64,000 nt of DNA from Halostella salina (GCF_003675855.1 NZ_RCIH01000002.1:381654-445653), one strand, 5' to 3'. Counted from the first letter of the stretch, positions 36,710 through 44,780 are shown. Program-made: numbers and translations. The notes: a model not told the origin generated them from the sequence alone.

Positions 36710-37803
36710 CACTCCAGCACCTCCATCACCGCATTCGAGTCGTAGTGACGTTGGAGGTTGGCGTAGATTCGGAGCGCGGTGTTCCCGCACGCTTCCTCAT
36801 CGAGGTATAGGCGAATCCACTCCGGACAAATCTCCATCGTGTACTTGTCGTTGTTGTGGAGATCGATTCCCTTCACCTTCCAGTACTGGTCGTCCAACTT
36901 CGTCTTCGCACCCCACAGGCGGAGCGGGTTCTTCGAGGTGATGATGTTCTCGATGAACTCCCGGACGTCCTCAATTTCGTTATCCAATTCGATGACGAGT
37001 GGCGTGCCGTCGATTCCGGTGCCGTGTTCCTTCGACTCGTAGGAGATGCGGTGATGTTCCTCGATCCGTTGGAGGAGATCAGCGTACCGGTTCTTGATCT
37101 CGTCCACGGTGTCGATGTGGAGTTGAATGGAGTCACCGCCCGACGTGGTGAAGCGACCGTTGTGTGTGACGCGCTCCAAGACGAACGAGCCGCTGATTTC
37201 GCGCTTGATGCCGACCGCCGATAGGGAGAGGAAGGAGGACAGCTCTTCTTGGCTATCGAGTATGTCGAATAGCGTGCTGGTGCCGCGACCGCTGCTCTGG
37301 ACGGAGAGGTCTCCGAAATCGAGCCTGTCCTCGATGTAGTCCGAGGAGAACACCTCGTCGGCCTCGTAGCTGACGCCAACGTCGCGGAACTCCCCCATCT
37401 CCATAATGTCGCGCTGTTGCTCGACGGGCATCCACGTGTAATCAAGGCCGTTGCGGACGCCACTCACCATATCCTTCACGACCGCCTTCGCATCGTCCGA
37501 CTCCTCGAGGGTGTAGAGCGTCCAAAATCGCGAGTCGCTGGAATCGAGGAAGAAGGTGTGCTTGTTGCCGTTGCGGCGGATGACGAGTTCGTGGAGATCA
37601 AAGTCCACTTCGCGTGCCTCGGCGATGTCCACTCGCTCTCGGAGTTGCTCGGGAGTGACGTTCGACTCGATGAGGAACGTCTTGAGCATCGTCTGTCCGG
37701 GCTGCAATTCCTGATCGTCCACCAGCTCGTCGTACGTGCCCTCGATGGTGTACTCGAGGTGCTCGAAAAGGTCACGTCGGCTTTGGATGCTGGTGGTGGA
37801 CAT
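36709..37803 (-). CDS. Unknown acidic protein, first gene of nuclease pair
   Basis: A 364-residue protein with no family I recognise. Visible: an N-terminal helical part (LFEHLEYTIEGTYDELV), a beta-hairpin-like segment (LHELVIRRNGNKHTFFLDSS, then RFWTLYTLEES), a Ser/Gly-rich SVQSSGRGTSTLFDIL region and a C-terminal part ending WKVKGIDLHNNDKYTMEICP and ACGNTALRIYANLQRHYDSN. No membrane helix, P-loop or zinc motif. It is coupled (TGATG) to the downstream PD-(D/E)XK gene, so the two products probably act together. A 235-base gap separates it from the divergent NYN gene and should hold its promoter. Confidence 0.7.
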   Translation of the reverse strand: MSTTSIQSRRDLFEHLEYTIEGTYDELVDDQELQPGQTMLKTFLIESNVTPEQLRERVDIAEAREVDFDLHELVIRRNGNKHTFFLDSSDSRFWTLYTLEESDDAKAVVKDMVSGVRNGLDYTWMPVEQQRDIMEMGEFRDVGVSYEADEVFSSDYIEDRLDFGDLSVQSSGRGTSTLFDILDSQEELSSFLSLSAVGIKREISGSFVLERVTHNGRFTTSGGDSIQLHIDTVDEIKNRYADLLQRIEEHHRISYESKEHGTGIDGTPLVIELDNEIEDVREFIENIITSKNPLRLWGAKTKLDDQYWKVKGIDLHNNDKYTMEICPEWIRLYLDEEACGNTALRIYANLQRHYDSNAVMEVLE

Positions 37804-38038
37804 TCTTCCGAGGTTCTTGTTCCGATTTAGTGGTTCGTGTGCCCAGTATGTTAATAATTACCAGATCGGGGTGAAAGTGGTTTCTCGTCGCGTGACCCGA
37901 AATTCTGACAGGAGGGTCTTATTCGTGATGGTGTTCTTGAGGGTGGTGGAACGAGCGTGTGACTGTCTAAACGGGGCCGTGCCACCTCCCCGACTGTTCA
38001 TTTTGACTTTTAATAAGTGTGCGATATGAGAAAGTAGT

Positions 38039-38551
38039 ATGTTGGACAGACGCCAGATGGTGTTCATCGACGGACAGAACATCTTCTACAGCGCGAAAGA
38101 CTACTTCGGCGAGGAGGTCAGAATAGACCTGCCGAGACTGATCGATCACTTCGCCATCGGTGATCTGAAGGAGACGTACTTCTTCGATTCGCACTTGAGA
38201 GATCAGGACAAGAGCGGTTTCTACAATTTTTTGCGGGAGAGCGGCTTCGTCGTGGAGTCAAGCACCACTCGGTACCGCGATCACGGCCCGGAGGCCGTCG
38301 GGATCGATGTCGGCATCTCTACGGAGATGGTTGGCCGGGCGCATATGGACGAGTACGACGAGGCACTGCTGTACTCGGCGGACACGGACTTCATTCCCGC
38401 GATGGAGCACGTGCAGGAACAGGTGGGGAAAGACGTGGCGGTGGTGCAGTTTGAGGACGATGTCCGCAAGCGGATGGAGGATGCCGCCGACCGCTTCATC
38501 GCGCTTGATGACGAGGTGGAGGACTTCGTGTACGATTTCCCGGAGCGGTGA
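38039..38551 (+). CDS. NYN (PIN-like) domain ribonuclease-like protein
   Basis: A 170-residue protein of the NYN/LabA-type (DUF88) PIN-like fold. Seen: the first acidic site VFIDGQNIFYSAKDYF near residue 8, a second (VGIDVGISTEMVGRA) near 84, and the third LLYSADTDFIPAMEHV near 109. These give the acidic quartet D11/N14, D87, D112/D114 expected for metal-dependent RNases. FVYDFPER ends the protein. Known: NYN proteins are RNA-processing nucleases and occur in several defence contexts. It is monocistronic, with an AT-rich upstream region (TTTTAATAAGTG) just before the ATG that suits a leaderless start. Confidence 0.85.
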   Translation: MLDRRQMVFIDGQNIFYSAKDYFGEEVRIDLPRLIDHFAIGDLKETYFFDSHLRDQDKSGFYNFLRESGFVVESSTTRYRDHGPEAVGIDVGISTEMVGRAHMDEYDEALLYSADTDFIPAMEHVQEQVGKDVAVVQFEDDVRKRMEDAADRFIALDDEVEDFVYDFPER

Positions 38552-38933
38552 CTGGCGGTGTAGTTGCGGAAGGAAGTATTTTGCAGGCTGAACTCCGCCT
38601 CACCGCTCCGATGCGAACTTGTTCAATTCGCAGATCGTGTCGGCGGGGCGGCGCCGGTTCCCACCCGGCCACCTGCGGGGAAGTATTGCACCTGAACGTA
38701 TCCACGCGATTTTCATAAAACTTGCTGACTCCGTGTTGCGCTTCAAAAATGAGAAGGCGCATATTTAGATGGATAGCGGAAGTGCAGTACTTGTTCTACA
38801 GTCAGACTACCGGGTACAGATAGTGAAGACGTTGCGCTGAACATCCAGACGAAGGATTCGCAGCCTCGACAAATTCCCCGGGTGAGTACGACGAGTTCGA
38901 GCGTCCGGCGAAATCAGAGCGTCGAGACCCTTC
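38552..38933. other. Gap without convincing gene
   Basis: No ORF here has convincing protein character on either strand. A perfect 5-base stem around a seven-base loop (GCCGG TTCCCAC CCGGC, near 38650) superficially resembles a tRNA T-arm, but no acceptor or anticodon stem fits around it. The boundary between the defence genes and the small-gene segment falls in this stretch. Confidence 0.4.
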
Positions 38934-39188
38934 GTGGACTCCAAACCCCACACTTTGCCGCTCCGTGAGCGCATCCACGAAGTGATCGCGCGAAATGTGC
39001 GCGAGATAGAGCGCGGACGCCCCGGGCACAGAGTTCTGATGGACTGCCCCTTCGAGGTTGATGTGGAGGTTAGCGTGGACGAGCGGTGGCTCGTTGACGT
39101 GGTGACTCGTCATGCAGCCGCTGGTGAACCTTCGACCGAACGGGAACTGCTCATTGAGACTTCCAGAAAGAAATTCCTCGAAGTATGA
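38934..39188 (+). CDS. Small hypothetical protein
   Basis: An 84-residue product from a GTG start. Seen: helical charged N-terminus (LRERIHEVIARNVREIERG) followed by a beta-like DCPFEVDVEVSVDERWLVDV and a C-terminal helix ERELLIETSRKKFLEV. Codon positions look coding (GC-rich third positions) and no stop interrupts it. No family recognised. It stands alone in the segment, so coding status is moderately supported only. Confidence 0.45.
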   Translation: MDSKPHTLPLRERIHEVIARNVREIERGRPGHRVLMDCPFEVDVEVSVDERWLVDVVTRHAAAGEPSTERELLIETSRKKFLEV

Positions 39189-39324
39189 GTGAGAAGCAGA
39201 CTCCTTTGATGAATTCACCCGCGTGGAGTGGGTGCTGTGAAAGCTGGACGGGATGAAGCTGTAGACCTGCGGTAGTTTCTCGTACTCACCGCAGTCGCAT
39301 TCCCGGGACGAGTTGGTGTTGCAT

Positions 39325-39432
39325 ATGACGAGCGAAGAGGACTGGAAGTGCAAGGCCCGGGCCGTGCTGCGCACGCACGGTTTTGAGCGAGTGGATGAGG
39401 ATGGAGTTGTTGAGGGGTGGCGGCTCGAGTGA
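39325..39432 (+). CDS. Very small hypothetical protein (35 aa)
   Basis: ATG at 39325 opens MTSEEDWKCKARAVLRTHGF, ending in VDEDGVVEGWRLE. The product is short but has a helix-strand pattern and a strongly acidic haloarchaeal composition. It converges with the next gene after 20 bases. Too short for a family assignment. Confidence 0.35.
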   Translation: MTSEEDWKCKARAVLRTHGFERVDEDGVVEGWRLE

Positions 39433-39452
39433 TTCTTCTGTTTTCGTCCGGT

Positions 39453-39761
39453 TCACTCCACGACGGACACGTCGCTGACGAGTGCGTCCTGCACGCCGTC
39501 GATCAAGTCGTCCGAGTGTGGCCCCTCTCGCCACGCTACGTTGAGTGTGGTTTTGCCGTCGAATTTCACCATCGCCAAGTTCATCGCATCGACTGCATTC
39601 TCAGGTGGAGTGAAGCCTCCCCACTCCCGCGGTATTATCGATATGGACTCGATCTCTCTGTCACGGGTGATTGACAGGTCTTCAACCTTGCCTTGCACCC
39701 ACCAGTGATTTTTCAGCTCGACGCGCAGGATGTCCCCGTACTCGATTTCTTCCTCGTCCAT
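39453..39761 (-). CDS. Small acidic beta-rich hypothetical protein
   Basis: A 102-residue protein. The start EIEYGDILRVELKNHWWVQG and following KVEDLSI look like a small SH3-like or KOW-like barrel (G-D-x-V ... G-x-V). The product of the frameshifted gene at 47654-47961 begins the same way (LEVGDEVWMK ... GTVVG) and also ends in a short SV-rich tail, so the two may be distant relatives. No enzymatic motif. Function unknown. Confidence 0.6.
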   Translation of the reverse strand: MDEEEIEYGDILRVELKNHWWVQGKVEDLSITRDREIESISIIPREWGGFTPPENAVDAMNLAMVKFDGKTTLNVAWREGPHSDDLIDGVQDALVSDVSVVE

Positions 39762-39880
39762 ACCCTTGCGTTTGACTCGATTTCACTTGTTGTCTGTGTT
39801 GGGGTTTGAGCGTCAACGGGGTGTGTCCCATGCCGAGATTCAAGTGATGACGGTACGATGTCATCAGCCAGATATTACGT

Positions 39881-40633
39881 TCACACCAACTTCTTCCGCG
39901 TCTCCATCGCCTCGTGCGTGTCCTCGATGACGTTCATCAGGGCCGTTCGGACGTACGCCTCGAGCGAGTCCTCGAGCATCGACTCCAGATAATCGTCATC
40001 GCTCACTACCTCGTCAACCTCCCCGATCGGCATATTCAGGGCCTCCTCGACGGTTGTCGGACGTCCGACCTCGACGGACTCCTCGCTGAAGTTCGACAGG
40101 AACTCCTCGGCCCTCTCCTCATCCAGATCGACATCCGTGTCCGTCTCCTCGACGAACTCGTCGATGTCGAATGGGCCGAATATCTCGTCGATGTCGTCCA
40201 TATCGTAGTCCCCGTCGTAGCTCTCCCGGGCGTGTTCCTGCACGGTCTCGTACAGTTCAAACACGTCCATCTCCTCTGACTGCTCGCTGAGGATTATCAG
40301 TCCCGTGGCGAAGGCGGAGAGGACGGCCATATCGATTCGGGCCTGCTCGCTCACTTTGGCCGGAGCGGAGTTGGCGTGTTCGATCATCTCCTCGGTGAGT
40401 GGCTCCAAGCGCTCGCGAAGGGAGTCGTAGTCCGGTTCGTCTTGGTACTCGGTTGCCCGTTGGGCGGCCTGCTGCAGTCGTCCGAGTTGACCGAGCGAGG
40501 TCTCGTACCATTTCCGTGCCCGCTGCTTCCGATTTTGCCATCGTTGATAGAGGCGGACGATGATGCCGCCGATGGCCGTGGCCACGATGGTGGAGATGAC
40601 CGGCGACGACGCAATCGTGTTTATGACGCCCAC
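39881..40633 (-). CDS. Membrane-anchored acidic helical protein, unknown
   Basis: A 250-residue protein. Seen: a single N-terminal membrane helix (SSPVISTIVATAIGGIIVRL, residues about 9-28) followed by a basic patch (RWQNRKQRARKW), indicating a cytoplasmic remainder. The remainder is helical and highly acidic, with DYDMDDIDEIFGPFDIDEF and DVDLDEERAEEFLSNFSEES. The C-terminus (SLEAYVRTALMNVIEDTHEA) is amphipathic. Similar 'SSPV...' membrane-anchored proteins are common accessory genes in haloarchaea, but I know no function for them. It probably follows a small gene (40695-40874) in the same direction. Confidence 0.65.
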   Translation of the reverse strand: MGVINTIASSPVISTIVATAIGGIIVRLYQRWQNRKQRARKWYETSLGQLGRLQQAAQRATEYQDEPDYDSLRERLEPLTEEMIEHANSAPAKVSEQARIDMAVLSAFATGLIILSEQSEEMDVFELYETVQEHARESYDGDYDMDDIDEIFGPFDIDEFVEETDTDVDLDEERAEEFLSNFSEESVEVGRPTTVEEALNMPIGEVDEVVSDDDYLESMLEDSLEAYVRTALMNVIEDTHEAMETRKKLV

Positions 40634-40694
40634 TTTGACGGGTTGACGTGTCCATCTCAGGTAAGCGTTCGGCTGCGTCCGCCCTTCTTCTCCG

Positions 40695-40874
40695 TTATTT
40701 TCCTACCATCTCGTACCTGCCAGACTGCAGGTTATTTCGGGCGTCAAGGCGGTCTTCGATCTCTGCGAGCGCCTCGTGTACGTGGTACTGGGGAACTTCC
40801 CCGCGCATATCTCGACATCGAATGTGTTCGCAGGTAAATGCCGACGTGGGCACTCCGCTGGCGAGATTCTTCAC
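40695..40874 (-). CDS. Small Cys/His protein (59 aa), probable
   Basis: A GTG-initiated 59-residue product: VPTSAFTCEHIRCRDMRGEV leads into a helix HVHEALAEIEDRLDAR and ends NLQSGRYEMVGK. The C-x2-H/C-x-x-R pattern hints at a small metal site but is incomplete. An ATG inside (MRGEVP) is an alternative start near 40826. It lies 61 bases upstream of the membrane-anchored gene in the same orientation and is divergent from the P1 paralog gene. The coding-like helix argues for a real gene. Confidence 0.45.
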   Translation of the reverse strand: MKNLASGVPTSAFTCEHIRCRDMRGEVPQYHVHEALAEIEDRLDARNNLQSGRYEMVGK

Positions 40875-40915
40875 CAGCCTGCGGTTCTAAGTCGTCCGAG
40901 GTCGCACAGACGGGT

Positions 40916-41389
40916 ATGAGCGTCGTTGAGCGACTGCGATCGAACTGGTCGCACAAATTGCCCCACGGCGTGATGGAGTGGGAGGGGAACGTCAACGAGG
41001 TGGCCGGTCTGGAAACCCTGCCGAATCGATCCGGGGACGTGGACGGAATGCAGCTGGGGGTGCCATCCACGGGAAACTTGGGTCTCGTTCTGTCGTCGCC
41101 GGAGCAGGTGGACGAGTACGTGGAAACGCACGCGAATGGAAACATCGACGTGCCGCAGTACTACTCTGGGTTCCCGGAGAGCGACGAGCTTGTTGTGGAG
41201 CGTGGTGGGGATGGTCTTCGATCGGATGTGGTTGAGGCGGGCATTCGGGTGTTGAACGGTGGTGGCAGGTACGATGAGTCTGAGTTCACCTTGTATGACT
41301 GTCTGCAGGGTGACGACGTGATGCCCTGTCCGCTCGTCAGAGAGGGTCACGGGTGCGTGCTTCTCACGCCGGCGCTCAAACCGGAGTGA
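40916..41389 (+). CDS. P1: member of a local three-copy unknown family
   Basis: A 157-residue protein, one of three paralogs (others at 42387 and 43070). Start at 40916 is fixed by the conserved beginning MSVVERLRSNWSHKLPHGVM and by shared upstream DNA with the third copy (TTCTAAGTC...CGGGTATGAGCGTCG). Conserved blocks: LGLVLSSPEQVDEYV, a DVPQYYSGFP segment, VLNGGGRYDESEFTLYDCL and PCPLVREGHGCVLLTPA. The GGGRYDESEFTLYDCL block is the strongest and may be the functional site. No named domain recognised; no membrane helix. Confidence 0.72.
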   Translation: MSVVERLRSNWSHKLPHGVMEWEGNVNEVAGLETLPNRSGDVDGMQLGVPSTGNLGLVLSSPEQVDEYVETHANGNIDVPQYYSGFPESDELVVERGGDGLRSDVVEAGIRVLNGGGRYDESEFTLYDCLQGDDVMPCPLVREGHGCVLLTPALKPE

Positions 41390-41391
41390 TT

Positions 41392-41490
41392 CTACACGTC
41401 GAGGAATGGGTGCGGCTGGTGTCCGCTGTTCTTGACGATTCGGCGGGCGTTGAGGCGCATCTTGCGGCTTGACGTACGACATCCTTGCAT
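41392..41490 (-). CDS. Possible very small basic protein (32 aa)
   Basis: From an ATG at 41490: MQGCRTSSRKMRLNARRIVK followed by NSGHQPHPFLDV. It is unusual here for being basic. It converges with P1 (two-base gap). The coding signal is weak; an alternative is that this is simply the 3' flank of P1. Confidence 0.22.
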   Translation of the reverse strand: MQGCRTSSRKMRLNARRIVKNSGHQPHPFLDV

Positions 41491-41558
41491 TCTGCACTGC
41501 GGACGAGTTCGGACAACACGTCCCGGAGTGATATCTAACAGGCTGGAATGCGGTACTG

Positions 41559-42014
41559 ATGTGTATGAGGCATCAGCTGGACAACGCCGGACGCATCGTC
41601 TTGGCTGACGATCTGGCCAGCAGCTGTATAATCACTGGAGAGCACTTGTCGGGCGGAGACATCCACTTCCGCATATGGCTGCATTCCGAGGAATGGGATG
41701 CTCCGGTGTTTGCCGATATATCGGCGGAGCGGGTGCAGGACTGCATTTCGAGGTTGCGTTCCGGCGGCGAATTTGATCACTGGGCGCGTTTGACGGAGAG
41801 CGGGGGGAGGGGGATCGAGTGTCCGATATGTTTGGAGGACAGGTACACTGCGGGAGAGCAGCATGTGATGACTGAGGTGTGTCAGCATCCGGGGAGAGAG
41901 TTGCGGGCCGTGGATTCGTCGCCGTTCCTGCACGCTGGCTGCGTGGATGATTTCTGCGACGTGCTGGAGTCGGTGTTTGACCAGTATCCGAAAGTAATGC
42001 TCGAGTTCGTGTGA
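41559..42014 (+). CDS. RING-like zinc-finger protein, unknown
   Basis: A 151-residue protein between P1 and P2. N-terminal half: beta-rich, CIITGEHLSGGDIHFRIWLH. C-terminal half: a Cys/His cluster, ECPICLEDRYTAGEQH then EVCQHPGRE and SSPFLHAGCVDDFCDVL. The spacing is CxxC-x(16)-C-x-H ... H-x2-C-x4-C, which could bind two zinc ions in a RING- or treble-clef-like arrangement. Known: bacterial and archaeal RING-like proteins are rare and often of unknown function. I do not claim ubiquitin-ligase activity. The gene has the same direction as P1-P3 and may be expressed with them. Confidence 0.65.
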   Translation: MCMRHQLDNAGRIVLADDLASSCIITGEHLSGGDIHFRIWLHSEEWDAPVFADISAERVQDCISRLRSGGEFDHWARLTESGGRGIECPICLEDRYTAGEQHVMTEVCQHPGRELRAVDSSPFLHAGCVDDFCDVLESVFDQYPKVMLEFV

Positions 42015-42386
42015 GTGCAAGCGGTGTGGTGGTTCGGCGTTGCGCGGAATCTCCTACTGTCTCGCGGTAGTACAGATTTTCAGCCGTGTGGCTCAACTAT
42101 GATCCAGACGCAGAGGCGTCAGGTCAGCAGACGTTTGACGGGTTTTGACTTCCTTCGGGCGTTCGTGTTTTACCGGCCGGGGGCGGAGTTCCGAGCGATA
42201 CAGACACCCTTGCCGCTGCGTTGGGAGCCGAGCAACGGTAACGTTGGCATCTGACCGCCTGTGAGGGGGTGGCCGGAGAATGGAGCGTGTGACACTTCCC
42301 GCCCACGACCGACTCGCCTCGCCACCCACATCGTGGCTAAATTTCTGAAAGTCAAAGTCATTCGCCGTGCAAGCCCCGGGACGTGC
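42015..42386. other. Gap with one doubtful 51-aa ORF
   Basis: The only candidate is a plus-strand ORF at 42099-42254 (MIQTQRRQVSRRLTGFDFLR...), basic and unlike its acidic neighbours, so probably not a gene. A GGCTAAATTT box near 42340 may be the promoter of P2. Nothing else is recognisable. Confidence 0.35.
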
Positions 42387-42881
42387 ATGTCGGACGACGC
42401 CATCGAGCGACTGCACTCGAATTGGTCGGATGAGTTGCCCCGGGGATGGTGCGAGTGGAACACGGTGGTCAACATCGATGGAGTTGAGGCGTTGATGAAC
42501 CAGATGTGCGATATACCGCATCTGGACGCGCTGACAGGGCGCGTTGACCGCAACCTCGGTCTCGTCGTCTCGCCGCCGAAGGAGGTCGAGCGGTACGTGG
42601 ACGAGCACGCGAACGGCACCATCGACATCCCACCGTACTTCAGCGACTTTCCGGACGGTGAGAAGGAGCCGGTGTACTCCGTCGAGGAGGGTCACAGACT
42701 GCGCTCTGCGGTGGTTGAGGCCGCGATGCGGTTGCTGAACGGCGGTGGCCGGTATCGAACGAGCGAGTACACCCTGTACGACTGCTTGAATACTGAACCC
42801 GAGCAGCTGCCGTGCCCGTTGATCCGCGATGAGGTGGGGTGCGTTATGGTTGCGCCGGTTATCAGCCCCGGGGATGATTGA
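42387..42881 (+). CDS. P2: divergent member of the three-copy family
   Basis: A 164-residue paralog. Start at 42387 aligns MSDDAIERLHSNWSDELPRG with the P1 and P3 starts. Shared blocks: LGLVVSPPKEVERYVDEHAN, TIDIPPYFSDFPDGEK, LLNGGGRYRTSEYTLYDCL and PCPLIRDEVGCVMVAP. It is the most divergent copy: its upstream DNA is not shared with P1 and P3, and it has a Cys-containing insertion-like region (residues about 30-50). Function unknown. Co-directional with the RING-like gene. Confidence 0.72.
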   Translation: MSDDAIERLHSNWSDELPRGWCEWNTVVNIDGVEALMNQMCDIPHLDALTGRVDRNLGLVVSPPKEVERYVDEHANGTIDIPPYFSDFPDGEKEPVYSVEEGHRLRSAVVEAAMRLLNGGGRYRTSEYTLYDCLNTEPEQLPCPLIRDEVGCVMVAPVISPGDD

Positions 42882-42965
42882 AAGTGCGAAAGGCGACGGC
42901 ACCCTCCCAAAGGCGCCACGAGGAAACGAGGTGAGCAGCGAGTCCGCCTGCCCAAGGCGAACTCA

Positions 42966-42977
42966 CTCGTTGGTAAC
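42966..42977 (+). repeat. Short dispersed repeat TCGTTGGTAA, copy 1
   Basis: CTCGTTGGTAAC in the gap between P2 and P3, preceded by ACTCA. Only the core matches the other copies at 46787, 47571, 48001, 48571, 50221 and 53734; here the following base is C rather than G. Confidence 0.45.
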
Positions 42978-43069
42978 GCAGGTTGGAATAAAAAGGCCGG
43001 CGCGGCAGCCCTCTGGCGGGACTCTCCACGAGCACGCGTTCTAAGTCACTCGAAGTCGCATAAGCGGGT

Positions 43070-43558
43070 ATGAGCGTCGTTGAGCGACTGCAATCGAACT
43101 GGTCGGACGAATTGCCCCCCGGCGTGATGGAGTGGCAGGACGAAACGGACACCGTGATCGAGCTGGAGATTCTGCCGAACCGTCCCGTCGAACCGGACGG
43201 GATGAGCATGACGGACAAACCGATGAAGGGCGCCATCGGCCTCGTCGTCTCGCCGCCAACGAAGGTCGACGAGTACGTGGACGTGCTTGCGGACGACACC
43301 GTTGACATCCCCAAGTACTACTCGCGGTTCCCAGATAACCGGGAACCGATGATCCAGCACGGCGACGACGCTATATTCTCGGAGTGGGTGGAGGCGGCCG
43401 TTCGCGTTCTCAACGGTGGCGGCAGATACGACGAGTCCGAGTTCACCCTGTACGATTGTTTGGTGGACGATCCGCAGCCCTGCCTGTTGCTCCGCGAGGG
43501 GGTGGGCGCCGTTCTGCTCGCGCCGGCCGATTTGTCTCCCGAGGTGAAAGGGCTCTAA
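43070..43558 (+). CDS. P3: third member of the three-copy family
   Basis: A 162-residue paralog, closest to P1. About 65 bases of upstream and start-codon DNA are nearly identical (TTCTAAGTC..TCG..GTCGCA....CGGGTATGAGCGTCGTTGAGCGACTG), so P1 and P3 arose by a duplication that included the promoter. Blocks: RLQSNWSDELPPGVMEW, IGLVVSPPTKVDEYVDVLAD, VDIPKYYSRFPDN, VLNGGGRYDESEFTLYDCL, LREGVGAVLLAPA. The intact reading frames of all three copies suggest they are maintained by selection. Confidence 0.75.
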   Translation: MSVVERLQSNWSDELPPGVMEWQDETDTVIELEILPNRPVEPDGMSMTDKPMKGAIGLVVSPPTKVDEYVDVLADDTVDIPKYYSRFPDNREPMIQHGDDAIFSEWVEAAVRVLNGGGRYDESEFTLYDCLVDDPQPCLLLREGVGAVLLAPADLSPEVKGL

Positions 43559-43623
43559 ATTGAGCAGGCTTTCTATTATCATAAAGCAAATAAATTCCTG
43601 TTTTCGGCACCAAATACCGCTTG

Positions 43624-44181
43624 ATGGCGGATGGATTCGAGAGCGTGGATGAAGCGCTCGAGGCGTTGAAAGACGGCGAGACAACGGCCTCGGAAGTGAG
43701 AGAACAGTACGGACACGTCGACGGGATCGAGCGCAGCATCTCCGTTGCACTCGCCAAGCGAAATCAGGATATGACTCAGGAGGAGTTTGAAGACTCGTTC
43801 TCCGCCGAGTTCTCCCTCGATGAGGAGTGGCCCACTCTGACCGAGGCACGGGAGATGAACTGGCCGGCGAATTTCGACGACGCCGACCGCTTGATGTCCG
43901 TGGTCTACGGGCTTCGACAGCCCCGGCAGATGGAGTGGATCGCGGAGCGAGCTGACGTGGATGAAGAACGTGCGGAAGAGGTCTTAGCGGGGTTCGACTG
44001 GGTGTCGTCCCTTGCCAGCGATGGGAAGTGGTGGTATCCGTGCAGCATCGAGGAGCGCGTTGAGGAGTTCGAGAATGTTATCGGTGGCGAGGAAGGCGGC
44101 TACACGACTGACGAGGTGGCCGAATATTTCGATATCGACGTGCGAGGCGAGTACAGCGACAAGCAGTGGTCTGGGCGCTGA
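43624..44181 (+). CDS. Probable HTH protein, unknown
   Basis: A 185-residue acidic protein. The middle (MSVVYGLRQPRQMEWIAERA then DVDEERAEEVLAGFDWVSSL and GKWWYPC) resembles the winged-helix part of haloarchaeal DUF7342-like proteins: helix, recognition-like helix, then wing. The N-terminus has a second helical repeat (SVDEALEALKDGETTASEVR) suggesting another HTH-like unit, and ITDEVAEYF-like residues near the end (YTTDEVAEYFDIDVRGEYS) a third. Start ATG at 43624, preceded by a TTG at 43621. Likely a DNA-binding regulator, but no operator is evident. Confidence 0.55.
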   Translation: MADGFESVDEALEALKDGETTASEVREQYGHVDGIERSISVALAKRNQDMTQEEFEDSFSAEFSLDEEWPTLTEAREMNWPANFDDADRLMSVVYGLRQPRQMEWIAERADVDEERAEEVLAGFDWVSSLASDGKWWYPCSIEERVEEFENVIGGEEGGYTTDEVAEYFDIDVRGEYSDKQWSGR

Positions 44182-44222
44182 TTTCGTCGGATTTACATTC
44201 AAGACGTGGGGTGACTGGTGAG

Positions 44223-44780
44223 TCAGTTCCCGTTGCACTCGCTCTGTTGCGAGATGATGTGTTGCCCCAGTCTGCGTGCAACTTCCGCCGTCTCGTCTCT
44301 GACATCATCTGGCAAGACCTCATCTCCCGACTCCCAAGCGATCCACTCCCCGTCGCGGTACGTCTCGCTGGTGACGTGATCGTCAACCTTGTCGACGAGA
44401 TGTTCCGTGCAGTCGGGCGGTTTCACGAGCCCTCGAAGCCCGGTGTCTGTCCGCTCGATGCGACAGTCCACGCCCGACTCGCACCACTCTTCAACGACGA
44501 CATCGGCCAGCACGTTGACTTCCTCGGTCGATGCGTGGACGCGGTATCCGGCATAGTCGAAACTGATCTCGACATCGCTCTCGCTGGCAAGCAACTGATT
44601 GATCGCGTCTGGGTCGACGGCGGCGTGGAGGCTGGGGAGTTCGTCAGGTGGCGTGTTGGAGACGGCGGCGACTGCCTCAATGATGGCCTGCGTTGGCTCA
44701 TCGTCTTCGAGCGGGGTCGTGATTGCCGTGGTCATTTGTTTGTCCGTACGTTTAATTGAGTTCGAGTCATCGTTCGACAT
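44223..44780 (-). CDS. HalOD1 domain protein
   Basis: A 185-residue protein with a HalOD1 (halobacterial output domain) N-terminal half: TQAIIEAVAAVSNTPPDELP, SLHAAVDPDAINQLLAS, then VEISFDYAGYRVHAS. Known: HalOD1 proteins are abundant in haloarchaea and thought to be signalling output modules. The C-terminal half (NVLADVVVEEWCESGVDCRI and a charged remainder) is extra. Start at 44780 (MSNDDSNSIK) is chosen; an internal ATG at 44735 is possible. A hairpin-forming AAACCCC-GGATG-GGGGTTT lies just upstream of the start. Confidence 0.75.
   Translation of the reverse strand: MSNDDSNSIKRTDKQMTTAITTPLEDDEPTQAIIEAVAAVSNTPPDELPSLHAAVDPDAINQLLASESDVEISFDYAGYRVHASTEEVNVLADVVVEEWCESGVDCRIERTDTGLRGLVKPPDCTEHLVDKVDDHVTSETYRDGEWIAWESGDEVLPDDVRDETAEVARRLGQHIISQQSECNGN

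Noticed and set aside
38640-38670. tRNA gene or tRNA-derived attachment site
   Set aside because: Only a T-arm-like hairpin is present; there is no acceptor, D or anticodon stem around it and the T-loop is not canonical.
40871-41497. Minus-strand ORF opposite P1
   Set aside because: Repeated similar shadows oppose P2 and P3 as well, produced only because the paralogs share DNA; the plus-strand proteins are conserved at residue level with coding-type variation.
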